Positions 1 through 8,934 of a stretch of 64,000 nt of DNA are shown here, piece after piece. A model generated the notes under the pieces. The model was not told the origin of the DNA, searched no databases, and saw nothing but the letters and a program-made list of their open reading frames with translations. The position numbers and the translations under genes were made by a program. Each line of letters starts with the position of its first letter. Within the stretch, counting starts at the first letter, position 1. The stretch is from an uncultured Clostridia bacterium (lineage in GTDB: Bacteria > Bacillota > Clostridia > Christensenellales > UBA1750), in NCBI GenBank assembly GCA_904393115.1, contig CAJFMX010000007.1, positions 1-64,000 on the forward strand. Direction: 5' to 3'.

Positions 1-2
1 GC

Positions 3-218
3 GCGGGCAACACCACGCTGTTGCTTGGCGTGGACGAAGAAAAGTTCCAGGGCGCGATGAACGTCATCGAAAAGGTCTGCAAGAGCCGCAAGCAGATCGC
101 GACTTCGCCCTCCCCCGTTGCGGGCACGACGGGCGTATACGTTCCCTACCCCATCGAGGTCATGGTGGGCGGCGCGACGGTGTTCGTGCTCAACGTGGAG
201 CAGTTCATCAAGCTGTAA
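3..218 (+). CDS. darA: Cyclic-di-AMP receptor, DarA/PstA-like (3' part only)
   Basis: This is the C-terminal 71 residues of a small PII-like protein; the N-terminus lies before the window. The visible part opens with the AGNTTLLLGVDEE segment, continues through a helix and ends in the VFVLNVEQFIKL strand. Both the GNTTLLxGV stretch and this ending are typical of the YaaQ/DarA family, cytosolic trimers of about 109 residues that bind c-di-AMP. The position directly before holB, with 3 bases between the stop and the holB start, matches the usual clostridial and bacillar order. The call rests on the C-terminal half and on synteny. Confidence 0.85.
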   Translation, partial: AGNTTLLLGVDEEKFQGAMNVIEKVCKSRKQIATSPSPVAGTTGVYVPYPIEVMVGGATVFVLNVEQFIKL

Positions 219-221
219 AAG

Positions 222-1205
222 ATGGCCCTTACACTTTCACAAATTCATGGACAACCGGGCGTGCTGGCGGAGCTGAAGCGCTCCTTCCAGTCAGGCTCGG
301 TTGTCCATGCCTTTTTGATCCATGGCGACGCCGGCTGCGGCAAAAAGACGCTCGCCATGGCGCTTTCCATGGCGCTGCACTGCACGGGCGAGGGGGAGAA
401 GCCCTGCCTTGCCTGCGGCCCCTGCGCGCGCATGCTCGCCGGCACGCACCCGGACCACGTCGAGGTGCGCACGGACAAGGCGGTCCTGCCCGTCAAGGAG
501 ATCCGCGACCTCATCGACGGCCTTTCGGAAAAGCCCTACGAGGGCGGGCGGCGCACCGTGATCCTGCACGAGGCCGAGAAGATGAACGAGCCCGCGCAGA
601 ACGCCTTCCTCAAGACGCTGGAGGAGCCGGACGGGCAGACCGTGTTCTTCCTGCTCACCGCGCACCCGGAGGCGCTGCTGCCCACCATCCGCTCGCGCTG
701 CCGGCCCGTCTACATGCCGCGCCTGCCGGAGGAGACGATCCGGCAGGAGCTCCTTTCGCGCGGACAAACGCCGGAGCGCGCCGCCTACGCGGCGCGCCTG
801 AGCGAGGGCGTGCTCGGCCGCGCCATCGCCCTTTGCGGGCAGGACCCGTATTACCGCTGCCGCGACGAGGCCGTGGCGCTCCTTCGCGCCCTGCGCGAGA
901 AGGCGGACATCCCCAAGGCCTCCCTCGCCTGGGAGGAGCGGCGCAAGCCGGAGGACAGCCTGCCGTTCCTGGAGGCGATGGAGGCGGTCCTGCGGGACAT
1001 CGTGCGCGTGCAGTCGGGCCTTGCGCCCTTTGACGCGCAGATCGAGTCCGAGCTGGAGGAATTTGCCCGGCACTTTACAATCGAGGGCGTTGCCTGTATT
1101 ATGGAAGAGGTGGTGACCGTGCGCAAGCGCGTCCACGCGCATGTGCAGTGGCGCTCGGCGGCGGAACCCCTGCTCAGAAGAATCGTGGAGGGCGCAGAAA
1201 AATGA
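222..1205 (+). CDS. holB: DNA polymerase III subunit delta prime
   Basis: A 327-residue AAA+ clamp-loader subunit. It opens with the IHGQPGVLAEL helix, followed by a Walker A motif GDAGCGKKT at residues 35-43. A four-cysteine zinc site follows (C54, C62, C65, C68), and the SRC sensor motif lies at 158-160. In the family, delta prime joins delta and tau/gamma to load the beta clamp at the replication fork. The gene begins 3 bases after the c-di-AMP receptor stop, and its TGA overlaps the ricT ATG (ATGA), so the three genes are probably cotranscribed. No strong Shine-Dalgarno is seen before the start; coupling to the upstream stop is likely. Confidence 0.95.
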   Translation: MALTLSQIHGQPGVLAELKRSFQSGSVVHAFLIHGDAGCGKKTLAMALSMALHCTGEGEKPCLACGPCARMLAGTHPDHVEVRTDKAVLPVKEIRDLIDGLSEKPYEGGRRTVILHEAEKMNEPAQNAFLKTLEEPDGQTVFFLLTAHPEALLPTIRSRCRPVYMPRLPEETIRQELLSRGQTPERAAYAARLSEGVLGRAIALCGQDPYYRCRDEAVALLRALREKADIPKASLAWEERRKPEDSLPFLEAMEAVLRDIVRVQSGLAPFDAQIESELEEFARHFTIEGVACIMEEVVTVRKRVHAHVQWRSAAEPLLRRIVEGAEK

Positions 1206-2515
1206 CAACCGTGATCGGTGTTTCGTTTAAGCGCGCGGGGAAGATGTATTATTTCGACCCCAACGGCCTGGAGCTGCACATCGGCGACCAGGTGGTGGTG
1301 GAGACCGCGCGCGGCATGGAGTGCGGAGACGTGGTGACGGAGGTCCGCCAGGTGGAGGAGGACGAGGTGGTGCAGCCCCTCAAGCCCGTCCTGCGCGTGA
1401 TGACCGAGGAGGACCGCCAGCGCGTCGCCAGCAACGAGAAGAAGGAGGCCGAGGCCTTCGTCATCGGCCAGCAGAGGATCGCGCACCACAAGCTCGAGAT
1501 GAAGCTGGTGGACGTGGAATATACCTTTGACCTGAGCAAGATCATCTTCTACTTTACGGCGAACGGGCGGATCGACTTCCGCGAATTGGTCAAGGACCTG
1601 GCCTCGATCTTTAAGACCCGCATCGAGCTCAGGCAGATCGGCGTGCGCGACGAGGCCAAGATGATCGGCGGCCTCGGCTCCTGCGGCCGGCCCATCTGCT
1701 GCCGCACGTTCCTGGGCGACTTTCAGCCCGTATCCATCAAAATGGCCAAGGAGCAGAACCTGCTGCTCAACCCGACGAAGATCTCCGGCCTGTGCGGCCG
1801 CCTGATGTGCTGCCTGAAGTACGAGCAGTCCAACTACGAGGAGGCCTACCGCCGCGTGCCCCGCGTGGGCAAGGAGGTGCTCACCCCGGACGGCCGCGGC
1901 GCCGTGGCCGAGATCTCCGTCGTGCGGGAGAAGGTGCGCGTGCGCTACCCCGGCAAGGACGGCGCGCCCGAGTACCGCGAGTACGACTTTGACCAGGTGC
2001 AGGCCGCGCCCAAAGAAGCGCCGCAGGCGGAGAAGCCCCGGGACGAAAAGCCGCGCGAGGACGCGCCCGAGGCGCCCTCCTCCGCGGCCGAGGACGAGCT
2101 TGCGCCCGCCGCCGCGGAGGAGGCGGGGGAGGCGCCCGCCCAGGCCGCGCCGCAGGAACCCCGTCCGCCGCGCCCGCCCAGGCCGCGCCGCAAGCCCCGC
2201 CGGGAGGGCGAGGAGCGCCCCGCAGAGGGCGGACAGCCCCAGGCCGGCGCGCAGCAGGGCGGCGGGCGCGGCAGCCGCCCGCCCCGGCCGCCGCGCTCCC
2301 GCGGGGGCCAGCAGGGCGGCCAGCAGCAGGGCGCGAAGTCCGGGGAGCCCCGCGCCCAGGGCGGCGGGGATAAGCCCGCCGGCGGGGAGGGGCGCAAGCC
2401 CTCCCGCCGCCCGCCCCGCCAGGGCGGCGGAAACGGCGGCCGCCCCCAGCCCAAGGAGCAGCGGCCCGCGCCCCGCAGGGAGGACGGCCCGCAGGACGCG
2501 CCCACGCGCTCCTGA
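1202..2515 (+). CDS. ricT: RicT/YaaT regulator with a long disordered C-terminal extension
   Basis: A 437-residue PSP1-domain protein. RicT forms the Fe-S-containing RicAFT complex that steers RNase Y and influences sporulation and competence in Bacillus. The PSP1 core spans about residues 1-265. Conserved cysteines that can bind Fe-S are visible at 161, 166, 167, 198, 203 and 204 (CGRPICC and LCGRLMCC). The family is usually about 275-300 residues long. Here roughly 170 extra residues follow, almost entirely Pro, Arg, Gly, Gln, Ala and Glu, with runs such as PRPPRPPRPRRKPRR. The ATG overlaps the holB stop as ATGA and fits the family N-terminus, so upstream in-frame starts were rejected. Confidence 0.93.
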   Translation: MTTVIGVSFKRAGKMYYFDPNGLELHIGDQVVVETARGMECGDVVTEVRQVEEDEVVQPLKPVLRVMTEEDRQRVASNEKKEAEAFVIGQQRIAHHKLEMKLVDVEYTFDLSKIIFYFTANGRIDFRELVKDLASIFKTRIELRQIGVRDEAKMIGGLGSCGRPICCRTFLGDFQPVSIKMAKEQNLLLNPTKISGLCGRLMCCLKYEQSNYEEAYRRVPRVGKEVLTPDGRGAVAEISVVREKVRVRYPGKDGAPEYREYDFDQVQAAPKEAPQAEKPRDEKPREDAPEAPSSAAEDELAPAAAEEAGEAPAQAAPQEPRPPRPPRPRRKPRREGEERPAEGGQPQAGAQQGGGRGSRPPRPPRSRGGQQGGQQQGAKSGEPRAQGGGDKPAGGEGRKPSRRPPRQGGGNGGRPQPKEQRPAPRREDGPQDAPTRS

Positions 2516-2566
2516 GGGCTGCGCCGGAACGGCCGGAATTTGTCTGCGCCGTCGCAGAATTTCTGC

Positions 2567-2595
2567 TTGCTTCTTCCCACGCGGAATGATAGAAT
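2567..2595 (+). promoter_or_regulatory. Sigma-A-type promoter for the ferredoxin gene
   Basis: A -35 box TTGCTT (2567-2572), a 17-base spacer and a -10 box TAGAAT (2590-2595) lie 47 bases before the ferredoxin ATG. A GGAGGTGA Shine-Dalgarno stands just before that ATG. The spacing is ideal and both boxes match four or five of six consensus bases. Confidence 0.65.
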
Positions 2596-2636
2596 AACTG
2601 CGTAGAGAGGATCTACGAATGTGTACATGGAGGTGA

Positions 2637-2813
<177 letters not shown>

Positions 2814-2830
2814 CTCCTTGGAAGGTTTGG

Positions 2831-2871
2831 AAAAATCCCCTGCCCTGCTTCTGGCAAGGCAGGGGATTTTT
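2831..2871 (+). terminator. Rho-independent terminator after the ferredoxin gene
   Basis: A 14-bp perfect stem pairs 2831-2844 with 2858-2871, with the arm TCCCCTGCC paired to GGCAGGGGA. The A-rich and T-rich flanks form the lower stem and the T-tract, and the loop is 13 bases. Confidence 0.92.
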
Positions 2872-2924
2872 CCATGCAGGTCCAGGAGAGATGTAAACGA
2901 TTTGTATATATCTGTTGCGAAGGT

Positions 2925-2954
2925 TTGACGCTGCCCGGAAGCGTATGCTACACT
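2925..2954 (+). promoter_or_regulatory. Candidate promoter for the SpoIID/SH3 protein
   Basis: TTGACG (2925-2930) and TACACT (2949-2954) are 18 bases apart, leaving an untranslated leader of about 160 bases before the start at 3122. No other structure is seen in 2872-3104. A SpoIID-like gene might use a sporulation sigma factor instead, so the assignment to sigma-A is tentative. Confidence 0.45.
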
Positions 2955-3121
2955 CGTATCTGTAGATTTGGCGCAGATTTTGTGGGAGGAAGGAAGACTT
3001 CCTCTTGCGTGCGCGCAATCGCTTCGGCGCGGCGGCAAAACCCGCGCAATCATTCGCCCGCGTTACCAAGAAGAAAAAGAGAGCGGCAGGCGTCGGCGTA
3101 TCTTAGGAGGATTTTACGGTT

Positions 3122-6100
3122 ATGAAACGTGTTCTCGCACTCCTGTGCAGCCTCACGGTTCTGTGTGCGGCGCTGCTTGTGGGCGTTCCCACGGCGCAGG
3201 CGGCCGTGGACGGAACGGTGCGCGTGTGGCTGAAATCCATGAACGAATATGGGACCATTCAGTCCGTGTCCATCACGCTGGACGGCTCGTATTCCATCCC
3301 CACCGCTCCGGAAGTTTCTCTCTCCACGCGCGGAACCTATTACATCGAAAACGTGGACGGGACGCTGATGATCTCCGGAACGGGCATCGACGGGCAGGTG
3401 GCCGTGGGCACCAAGTTCACCGTCAAGCAGCACAAGAACGACGACGGCTCCATCGGCACCATCAGCCTGTACAACAACCGCTACGGCAACCGGTCCTACC
3501 GCGGCGACATGCTCTTTGAGATCTACAACGGCAGCCTGCGCCTGATCAACTACGTCTACATCGAGGACTACCTCTACGGCGTGCTCGCGGGCGAGCTGAG
3601 CAACACCTTCCCGCTGGAGACGCTCAAGGCGCAGGCCATCATCGCCCGCTCCTACGTCTACAACCGCATGCTGACCAACGAGCCGAACTACGAGATCGGC
3701 GATACCTCCAGCGACCAGGTCTACAAGGGCTACAATTCCGCCAACACCAACATCATCCGCGCCGTGGACGAGACCGCGGGCATCCTTCTGCAGTACGGCT
3801 CCAAGTACGTCAACGCCTACTTCGGCGCCTCCAACGGCGGCCAGGTGGAGCTGCCCGGCAACGCCTGGTCCTCCTCGAGCTCGGAGGGGTGCTACGTCAT
3901 GAAGGACGATCCCTACGACGTGCGCAATCCTTCCTCGCGCTCTGTCACCTACACCTTCACCACGGACCCCGACTCGCTGGACACCTCCTTTTACGTCCTG
4001 ATTCAGGACAAGGTCTACCAGGAGCTGGGCTATTACCCCAACATCGCGGGCATCCAGGACGTGTGGCTGAGCGACCCGGTGGAGACGGACGAGCGCTCCC
4101 GCGGCATCAGCCGGAACTACCAGACCATGAACATGACCGTGACGGTGCGCGAATCGGGCTGGAGCAGCTCCGACGACAGCAATGTGTACGACCCCTTCGC
4201 GCCCTCCGATTCCGACAGCGGCAGCGTGGAGACGGTGGACATCTCCATCGACCTGCACAACGAACTCAAGTGGATCCTCTTCAGCGCGGATTCCGACCTG
4301 CGCCTCTTCTCCCTGGAGGAGGACGGAAACTACTACTACCTGACGCTGGCCCGCTACGGCCACGGCGTGGGCATGTCCCAGCGCGGCGCCCAGCAGATGG
4401 CCAACGAGGGCCACGACTACGAGGACATCATCTACTTCTACTTCAACGACGTCTCCCTCCCCAAGATCGACTTTGTCCGCGAAGAGCTGACGACGAACGT
4501 GCCCATCAGCGATTCGCCCATCGCAACGGCCACGGTCACGGCCTCCAGCCTCACCGTGCGCGCGGATGCCTCGACCTCCGCCTCGAAGCTCGGGTCCCTG
4601 TCCCGCGGCACGGTCGTCAACGTCTACGCGGAGCTGGACGGCTGGCTGTGCATCGTCTACAACGGCTCCATCGGCTATATCAGCACGGACTACGTGACGC
4701 TGTCCGATTACTCGGAATCGGGCGGAAGCACGACGCCCGGCACGGGCGGGGACGACGCGCTCTACCGCGCGCAGGTCACGCTCTCCACAGCGTCCTCAAC
4801 CCTGAAGCTGCGCGAGTCGGGCTCCTCGTCCGCAGACGTCCTGACCTACATGCCGCACGGCACGATCGTCGAGGTGCTCAGCGACAGCGGAAGCTGGTAC
4901 CAGGTGCGCACCCTGGGCGGAACCGTGGGCTACTGCTCCGCACAGTACCTGACGCGCCTGGACGATGAGATCACCACGACCACCACCCCGACGGAGACGT
5001 CCGGGCAGAGCGATCCGGATGCGGTCGTGGCCACGGGCGAGGTGACCGGCTCCAGCGTCAACGTGCGCTCCGGCCCGTCCACGAGCGCCAGCGTCCTGGG
5101 CTCGCTGAAGAAGGGCGACGGCGTGGAGATCATTTCCCAGAACAACGGCTTCTATCGAATCGTCTACAACAGCGGCATGGCCTACATCTCCTCCTCGTAT
5201 GTGCGCGTCACCGGCACGGTGGCAACGCCCACGCCCACGGCGGACCCGGACGACGAGGACGAGGACGCGGTCGCGGCCATGGGCGAGGTGACCGGCTCCA
5301 GCGTCAACGTGCGCTCCGGCCCGTCCACGAGCGCCAGCGTTCTGGGCTCGCTGAAGAAGGGCGACGGCGTGGAGATCATTTCCCAGAACGGCGACTTCTA
5401 CCGGATCGTCTACGGCGGCAGCACGGCCTACATCTCCGCCTCCTATGTGCGGGTCACCGGCACGGTGGAGACGGCGGAACCCACCGCCACGCCCGACTCC
5501 GGCTCCTCCGGAGACCTGGAGGAGGGGGAGGCCCTCATCGCCGACTCCGGAACCGCCCTCATGGGCGACCCGAGCGGCAGCGTCATCTATGAATACCTCT
5601 CCCGGAACGACGTGGTGACGATCCTCGACTCCGAGGGCAGCTATTACCTCGTCCGCACGGAGGACGGCGAAACGGGATACGTCGCAAAGTCCGCGGTCAA
5701 GGCCGCGGAGACCGAGACGCCTTCCCCCACGGAGACGCCGGAGAGCGGCGGCTCCTCCAGCCGCCAGGGCACGATCAAGCTCTCCTCGTCTTCCTCCAAC
5801 CTGAACCTGCGCCAGGGGCCGAGCACCTCCACGGACGTCCTTGCGACGCTGCGCCACGGGCAGAGCGTGACCGTCACGGGCGAGAGCGGCGACTGGTACG
5901 CCATTGAGGTCAGCGGCTACTCCGGCTACGTCATGAAGACCTACGTCACCTTCTCCGAGGACGAGGAGAGCTCCTCCGGCAGCAGCGGGGTGTTCCCCGC
6001 CGTGATCCGCCTGAGCAGCTCCTCCTCAACGGTCAACGTGCGCTCCGGCGCGGGCACGAACTACAGCAAGATCGGCTCCCTCACCAACGGTGCCTCGGTC

Positions 6101-6415
6101 AATGTCGTGGCCAGCAACGGCGACTGGTACCGGATCGAGTACGGCAACGGATACGGCTATGTGATGAAGACGTACGTGCAGCTGGTGTCCAGCGGCTCGT
6201 CCAGCTCCTCCTCGGGGGATGAGGACGTGCTGACCGCCGTGACCACGGCCGCCGTCAACCTGCGCGAGGAGGGCACGACCTCCAGCGACAAGCTGGGCAC
6301 CTACCCCAAGGGCACGCGCGTTGTCGTGCTGGAAAAGGGCTCCTCCTGGAGCCGGGTGGACATCTCCGGCAACGAGGGCTACATGAAGAATACCTACCTG
6401 GACTTTAACGATTGA
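3122..6415 (+). CDS. Secreted SpoIID/LytB-domain protein with eight SH3b repeats
   Basis: A 1097-residue exported protein. A signal peptide of about 27 residues ends at PTAQAA. A SpoIID domain lies at about residues 150-445, with the motifs LAGELSNTFPLETLKAQAI and GHGVGMSQRGAQQMA. From about 469 to the end there are eight bacterial SH3 domains separated by Ser/Thr-rich linkers; the fifth is degenerate. SpoIID proteins are peptidoglycan lytic transglycosylases acting on denuded glycan, and SH3b domains bind wall peptides. This protein is far longer than sporulation SpoIID (about 340 residues), so it is more likely a vegetative or spore-wall hydrolase of the LytB group. AGGAGG at 3105-3110 sets the start. 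Confidence 0.9.
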   Translation: MKRVLALLCSLTVLCAALLVGVPTAQAAVDGTVRVWLKSMNEYGTIQSVSITLDGSYSIPTAPEVSLSTRGTYYIENVDGTLMISGTGIDGQVAVGTKFTVKQHKNDDGSIGTISLYNNRYGNRSYRGDMLFEIYNGSLRLINYVYIEDYLYGVLAGELSNTFPLETLKAQAIIARSYVYNRMLTNEPNYEIGDTSSDQVYKGYNSANTNIIRAVDETAGILLQYGSKYVNAYFGASNGGQVELPGNAWSSSSSEGCYVMKDDPYDVRNPSSRSVTYTFTTDPDSLDTSFYVLIQDKVYQELGYYPNIAGIQDVWLSDPVETDERSRGISRNYQTMNMTVTVRESGWSSSDDSNVYDPFAPSDSDSGSVETVDISIDLHNELKWILFSADSDLRLFSLEEDGNYYYLTLARYGHGVGMSQRGAQQMANEGHDYEDIIYFYFNDVSLPKIDFVREELTTNVPISDSPIATATVTASSLTVRADASTSASKLGSLSRGTVVNVYAELDGWLCIVYNGSIGYISTDYVTLSDYSESGGSTTPGTGGDDALYRAQVTLSTASSTLKLRESGSSSADVLTYMPHGTIVEVLSDSGSWYQVRTLGGTVGYCSAQYLTRLDDEITTTTTPTETSGQSDPDAVVATGEVTGSSVNVRSGPSTSASVLGSLKKGDGVEIISQNNGFYRIVYNSGMAYISSSYVRVTGTVATPTPTADPDDEDEDAVAAMGEVTGSSVNVRSGPSTSASVLGSLKKGDGVEIISQNGDFYRIVYGGSTAYISASYVRVTGTVETAEPTATPDSGSSGDLEEGEALIADSGTALMGDPSGSVIYEYLSRNDVVTILDSEGSYYLVRTEDGETGYVAKSAVKAAETETPSPTETPESGGSSSRQGTIKLSSSSSNLNLRQGPSTSTDVLATLRHGQSVTVTGESGDWYAIEVSGYSGYVMKTYVTFSEDEESSSGSSGVFPAVIRLSSSSSTVNVRSGAGTNYSKIGSLTNGASVNVVASNGDWYRIEYGNGYGYVMKTYVQLVSSGSSSSSSGDEDVLTAVTTAAVNLREEGTTSSDKLGTYPKGTRVVVLEKGSSWSRVDISGNEGYMKNTYLDFND
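5035..5389 (+). repeat. Near-identical tandem repeat inside the SpoIID/SH3 gene
   Basis: Positions 5035-5143 and 5281-5389 match at 108 of 109 bases by eye; the one difference is C/T in the GCGTCCTGGG stretch. The period is 246 bases, one SH3b domain plus its linker (third and fourth domains). Such near identity between neighbours, when the other six copies differ strongly, points to a recent duplication. Confidence 0.93.
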
Positions 6416-6427
6416 TCGGCAAGGAGC

Positions 6428-6451
6428 GGGCGCCGCGGGCGCCCGTTTCTT
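6428..6451 (+). terminator. Terminator after the SpoIID/SH3 gene
   Basis: GGGCGCC (6428-6434) pairs with GGCGCCC (6438-6444) around a 3-base loop and is followed by GTTTCTTTT. Confidence 0.8.
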
Positions 6452-6474
6452 TTGCGCGGAGCGGGAGGAAGGAT

Positions 6475-7227
6475 ATGCCAGAAATTCAGCTGCGGGAGGG
6501 GGAGCGGATCGACGACCTGCAGGTCGCGGGATTCCGCATCATCCAGCACCCGGGCCGGTTCCGCTTTGGGACGGACGCGGTCCTTTTGCAGAACTTTGCG
6601 CGCCTGCCGGCCCGCGCCCGGGCCGTGGACCTGGGGACGGGCACGGGAATCCTGCCCATCCTGCTCTGCGCGCGCGACCCGGCCGTGCGCTTTGAGGCGG
6701 TGGAGCTGCAGCCCGCCTGCGCGGACATGGCCAGCCGCTCCGTCGCCCTGAACCGCCTGGAGGACCGCATCCGCGTCCACACCATGGACCTCAAGGACGC
6801 GCCGGACCGGCTCGGGCACAGCGCCTTTGACGCGGTGCTGTGCAACCCGCCCTACGGAAAGCGCGGCGGCGCGCTCCGCAACCCCCGGGACGAATTGGCC
6901 ATCGCCCGGCACGAGATCGCCACGGATCTTGCCGCCGTCGTGCGCAGCGCGGCCGCGCTGCTCAGGAACGGGGGCCGCTTTTTCCTGATCCACCAGGCGG
7001 ACCGGCTGCCCGAGATCGCCCGGCGGCTGCACGAGGCCGGCGCGCCGCTCAAGCGCGTGCGGCTGGTGCACACCTCGCTCGAGCGGCGCGCGCACCTGGT
7101 GCTCTGCGAGGCCGTGCGCTTTGCGGGGGAGGGGTGCATCGTCCTGCCGCCGCTCCTGCTGCAGGACGCGCAGGGCCAGCCCTCGCAGGAGCTGCTGCGC
7201 ATCTACCAGGGCGAGCGGACGGTCTGA
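6475..7227 (+). CDS. TrmN6-like SAM-dependent methyltransferase
   Basis: A 250-residue class I methyltransferase. The SAM-binding motif I is VDLGTGTGIL (51-60) and the N6-adenine methylase motif NPPY is at 124-127. The N-terminal RFRFGTDAVLL segment is characteristic of the YfiC/YabB group. In Escherichia coli TrmN6 methylates A37 of tRNA1(Val); the Gram-positive YabB is assumed to act similarly on tRNA. The start at 6475 follows GGAGGAAGGAT, and an upstream in-frame start was rejected because it would run through the terminator. It lies before the spoVB-mazG pair, near where yabB sits in related genomes. Confidence 0.85.
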   Translation: MPEIQLREGERIDDLQVAGFRIIQHPGRFRFGTDAVLLQNFARLPARARAVDLGTGTGILPILLCARDPAVRFEAVELQPACADMASRSVALNRLEDRIRVHTMDLKDAPDRLGHSAFDAVLCNPPYGKRGGALRNPRDELAIARHEIATDLAAVVRSAAALLRNGGRFFLIHQADRLPEIARRLHEAGAPLKRVRLVHTSLERRAHLVLCEAVRFAGEGCIVLPPLLLQDAQGQPSQELLRIYQGERTV

Positions 7228-7253
7228 GCGGCCGGCGGCGCGCCCGCGTTTGG

Positions 7254-7282
7254 TTGACAGCCCCGGCGTTTTGGTGTATCTT
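7254..7282 (+). promoter_or_regulatory. Sigma-A-type promoter for the spoVB-mazG operon
   Basis: A consensus -35 box TTGACA (7254-7259), a 17-base spacer and TATCTT (7277-7282) end 38 bases before the next start codon. Confidence 0.78.
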
Positions 7283-7320
7283 CTTTAAGGAAAACTAAGG
7301 CAAGGACGGGAAATTCTTCG

Positions 7321-8934
7321 ATGAGCAACGGCAAAAAATCTTTTGTGGGCGGGGCCGCCATACTCGCCGCGGCAGGGCTGATCGGCAAGGTGATCGGCAT
7401 GTTCTACCGCGTGTGGCTGACGGGCCTGATCACCTCGGAGGGCATGGGCCTGTACGGCACGCCCTATTCCGTATACAACTTCCTGCTGGTCGTCTCCTCC
7501 GCGGGGCTGCCCACGGCCATCTCCAAGCTGGTCTCGGAGCGCCTGGTCGAGGGCGACCGCGCGGGCGCAAGGCAGATCCTCAAGAAGACGCGGCGCATCC
7601 TGCTGTGCACGGGCCTGATCTGCACGGCCATCATGGCCTCCCTGGCCGAGCCCATCGCCACCCTGATGGGCGACCCCATGGCCGCGCCGGGCTTTGTGGC
7701 GCTGGCGCCCTCGATCTTCTTCGTCTGCCTGCTCTCGAGCTACCGCGGCTATTTCCAGGGCTCGCAGAACATGACCCCCACGGCCGTCTCCCAGATGATC
7801 GAGGTCGTGGGCAAGGTCGTCTTCGGGTTTGCGCTGGTGCGCGTCATGGCGCCGCACGGCCTGGTCTGGGGCGCGGTGGCGGCGATCCTCGGCGTCACGA
7901 TCGCGGAGCTGCTGGCGCTGCTCTTCCTCATGATCCGTTACCACCTCGGCCGCGACGGGCGGGCGGCTGCGGCGGCGCCCCGCGCGGGGAACGCGCCGCT
8001 TGGCAAGGACTTCTACAAGCGGCTCTTCTCCATCGCCATCCCGGTGACGATCGGCGCCTCCATGATGCCGATCGTGAACCTGGTGGACGCCTCGCTGGTC
8101 ACCAACCGCCTGACGCACATCGGCTATGCGCTCGCGGATGCACGGGAAATGTACGGCGTGCTCACCGGCATGGTCAACACCATGGTCAACATGCCCGCGG
8201 TGATCACGCTCTCCTTCTCCATGTCGCTGGTGCCGGCAGTCTCCTCCGCGCAGCGGCGCGGGGACCACGCCGCCCTGCAGCGCACCACGGGCACGAGCCT
8301 GAAGCTCGCCTTCATGATCGGGTCCGCGGCCGCGGTCGGCATGGGCCTGCTCGCGCACCAGATCCTGCGCCTGCTCTACGCCTCGGAGCCGGAAAACTGC
8401 CTGGTCACCGGCGGCGAGCTGCTGACGGTCATGTCCGCGGCCGTGTTCTTCATCGCGGTGGTGCAGACGACGACCGGCATCCTGCAGGGCCTGGGAAAGC
8501 CCAGCTACCCGGTCAAGACGCTGGCCATCGGAATTGTGTTCAAGATCCTGCTCAACTACGTCCTCATCGGCATCCCGAGCATCAACGTCCTGGGCGCGGC
8601 GTATGCGTCGGTCGCCTGCTACGGCATTGCGGCGGTGGGGAATGTGTACATGGTGCTCAAGCTCTCGGGAACGCGTCTGCGCGTGGGCAGCGCGGTGGTG
8701 CGGCCGGCGCTGGCGGCCGGCGGCATGGCGGCGGTGGTCTGGGCCTTCGTGCGCTTTGCCGGTCCCCATCTTGGCAACACGACGGAGACGCTCGGCGCGG
8801 TGTGCGTGGGCGTTGCGACCTATGCGGTGCTGGCGTTTGCGCTGCGCGCCCTTTCCCCGGAGGAGCTCTCCATGATCCCGGGCGGCGGCAAACTCCTGCG
8901 CTGGATGGATAGATTTGGAGGAAAGAAAGCATGA
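7321..8934 (+). CDS. SpoVB/YabM-type polysaccharide flippase (MOP superfamily)
   Basis: A 537-residue integral membrane protein with about fourteen hydrophobic segments. The N-terminal signature, around AAAGLIGKVIGMFYRVWLT, is that of the oligosaccharide transporter family containing SpoVB, YabM and MurJ-like lipid II flippases. SpoVB and its paralogues are thought to move lipid-linked precursors across the membrane for cortex or cell wall synthesis. The gene overlaps mazG by ATGA, reproducing the yabM-yabN order of Bacillus. The family also includes capsule exporters, so the cargo is inferred from synteny. No strong Shine-Dalgarno precedes the ATG. Confidence 0.88.
   Translation: MSNGKKSFVGGAAILAAAGLIGKVIGMFYRVWLTGLITSEGMGLYGTPYSVYNFLLVVSSAGLPTAISKLVSERLVEGDRAGARQILKKTRRILLCTGLICTAIMASLAEPIATLMGDPMAAPGFVALAPSIFFVCLLSSYRGYFQGSQNMTPTAVSQMIEVVGKVVFGFALVRVMAPHGLVWGAVAAILGVTIAELLALLFLMIRYHLGRDGRAAAAAPRAGNAPLGKDFYKRLFSIAIPVTIGASMMPIVNLVDASLVTNRLTHIGYALADAREMYGVLTGMVNTMVNMPAVITLSFSMSLVPAVSSAQRRGDHAALQRTTGTSLKLAFMIGSAAAVGMGLLAHQILRLLYASEPENCLVTGGELLTVMSAAVFFIAVVQTTTGILQGLGKPSYPVKTLAIGIVFKILLNYVLIGIPSINVLGAAYASVACYGIAAVGNVYMVLKLSGTRLRVGSAVVRPALAAGGMAAVVWAFVRFAGPHLGNTTETLGAVCVGVATYAVLAFALRALSPEELSMIPGGGKLLRWMDRFGGKKA

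Noticed and set aside
291-1208. Long open frame on the minus strand opposite holB
   Set aside because: It has no ribosome-binding site, its composition is that of an antisense GC-rich frame and holB is certain. The same holds for the many long minus frames opposite pflB, recD2, pyrC and dnaB.
2872-3104. Riboswitch or other structured RNA in the leader of the SpoIID/SH3 gene
   Set aside because: No conserved motif or stable hairpin was seen, only a candidate promoter.
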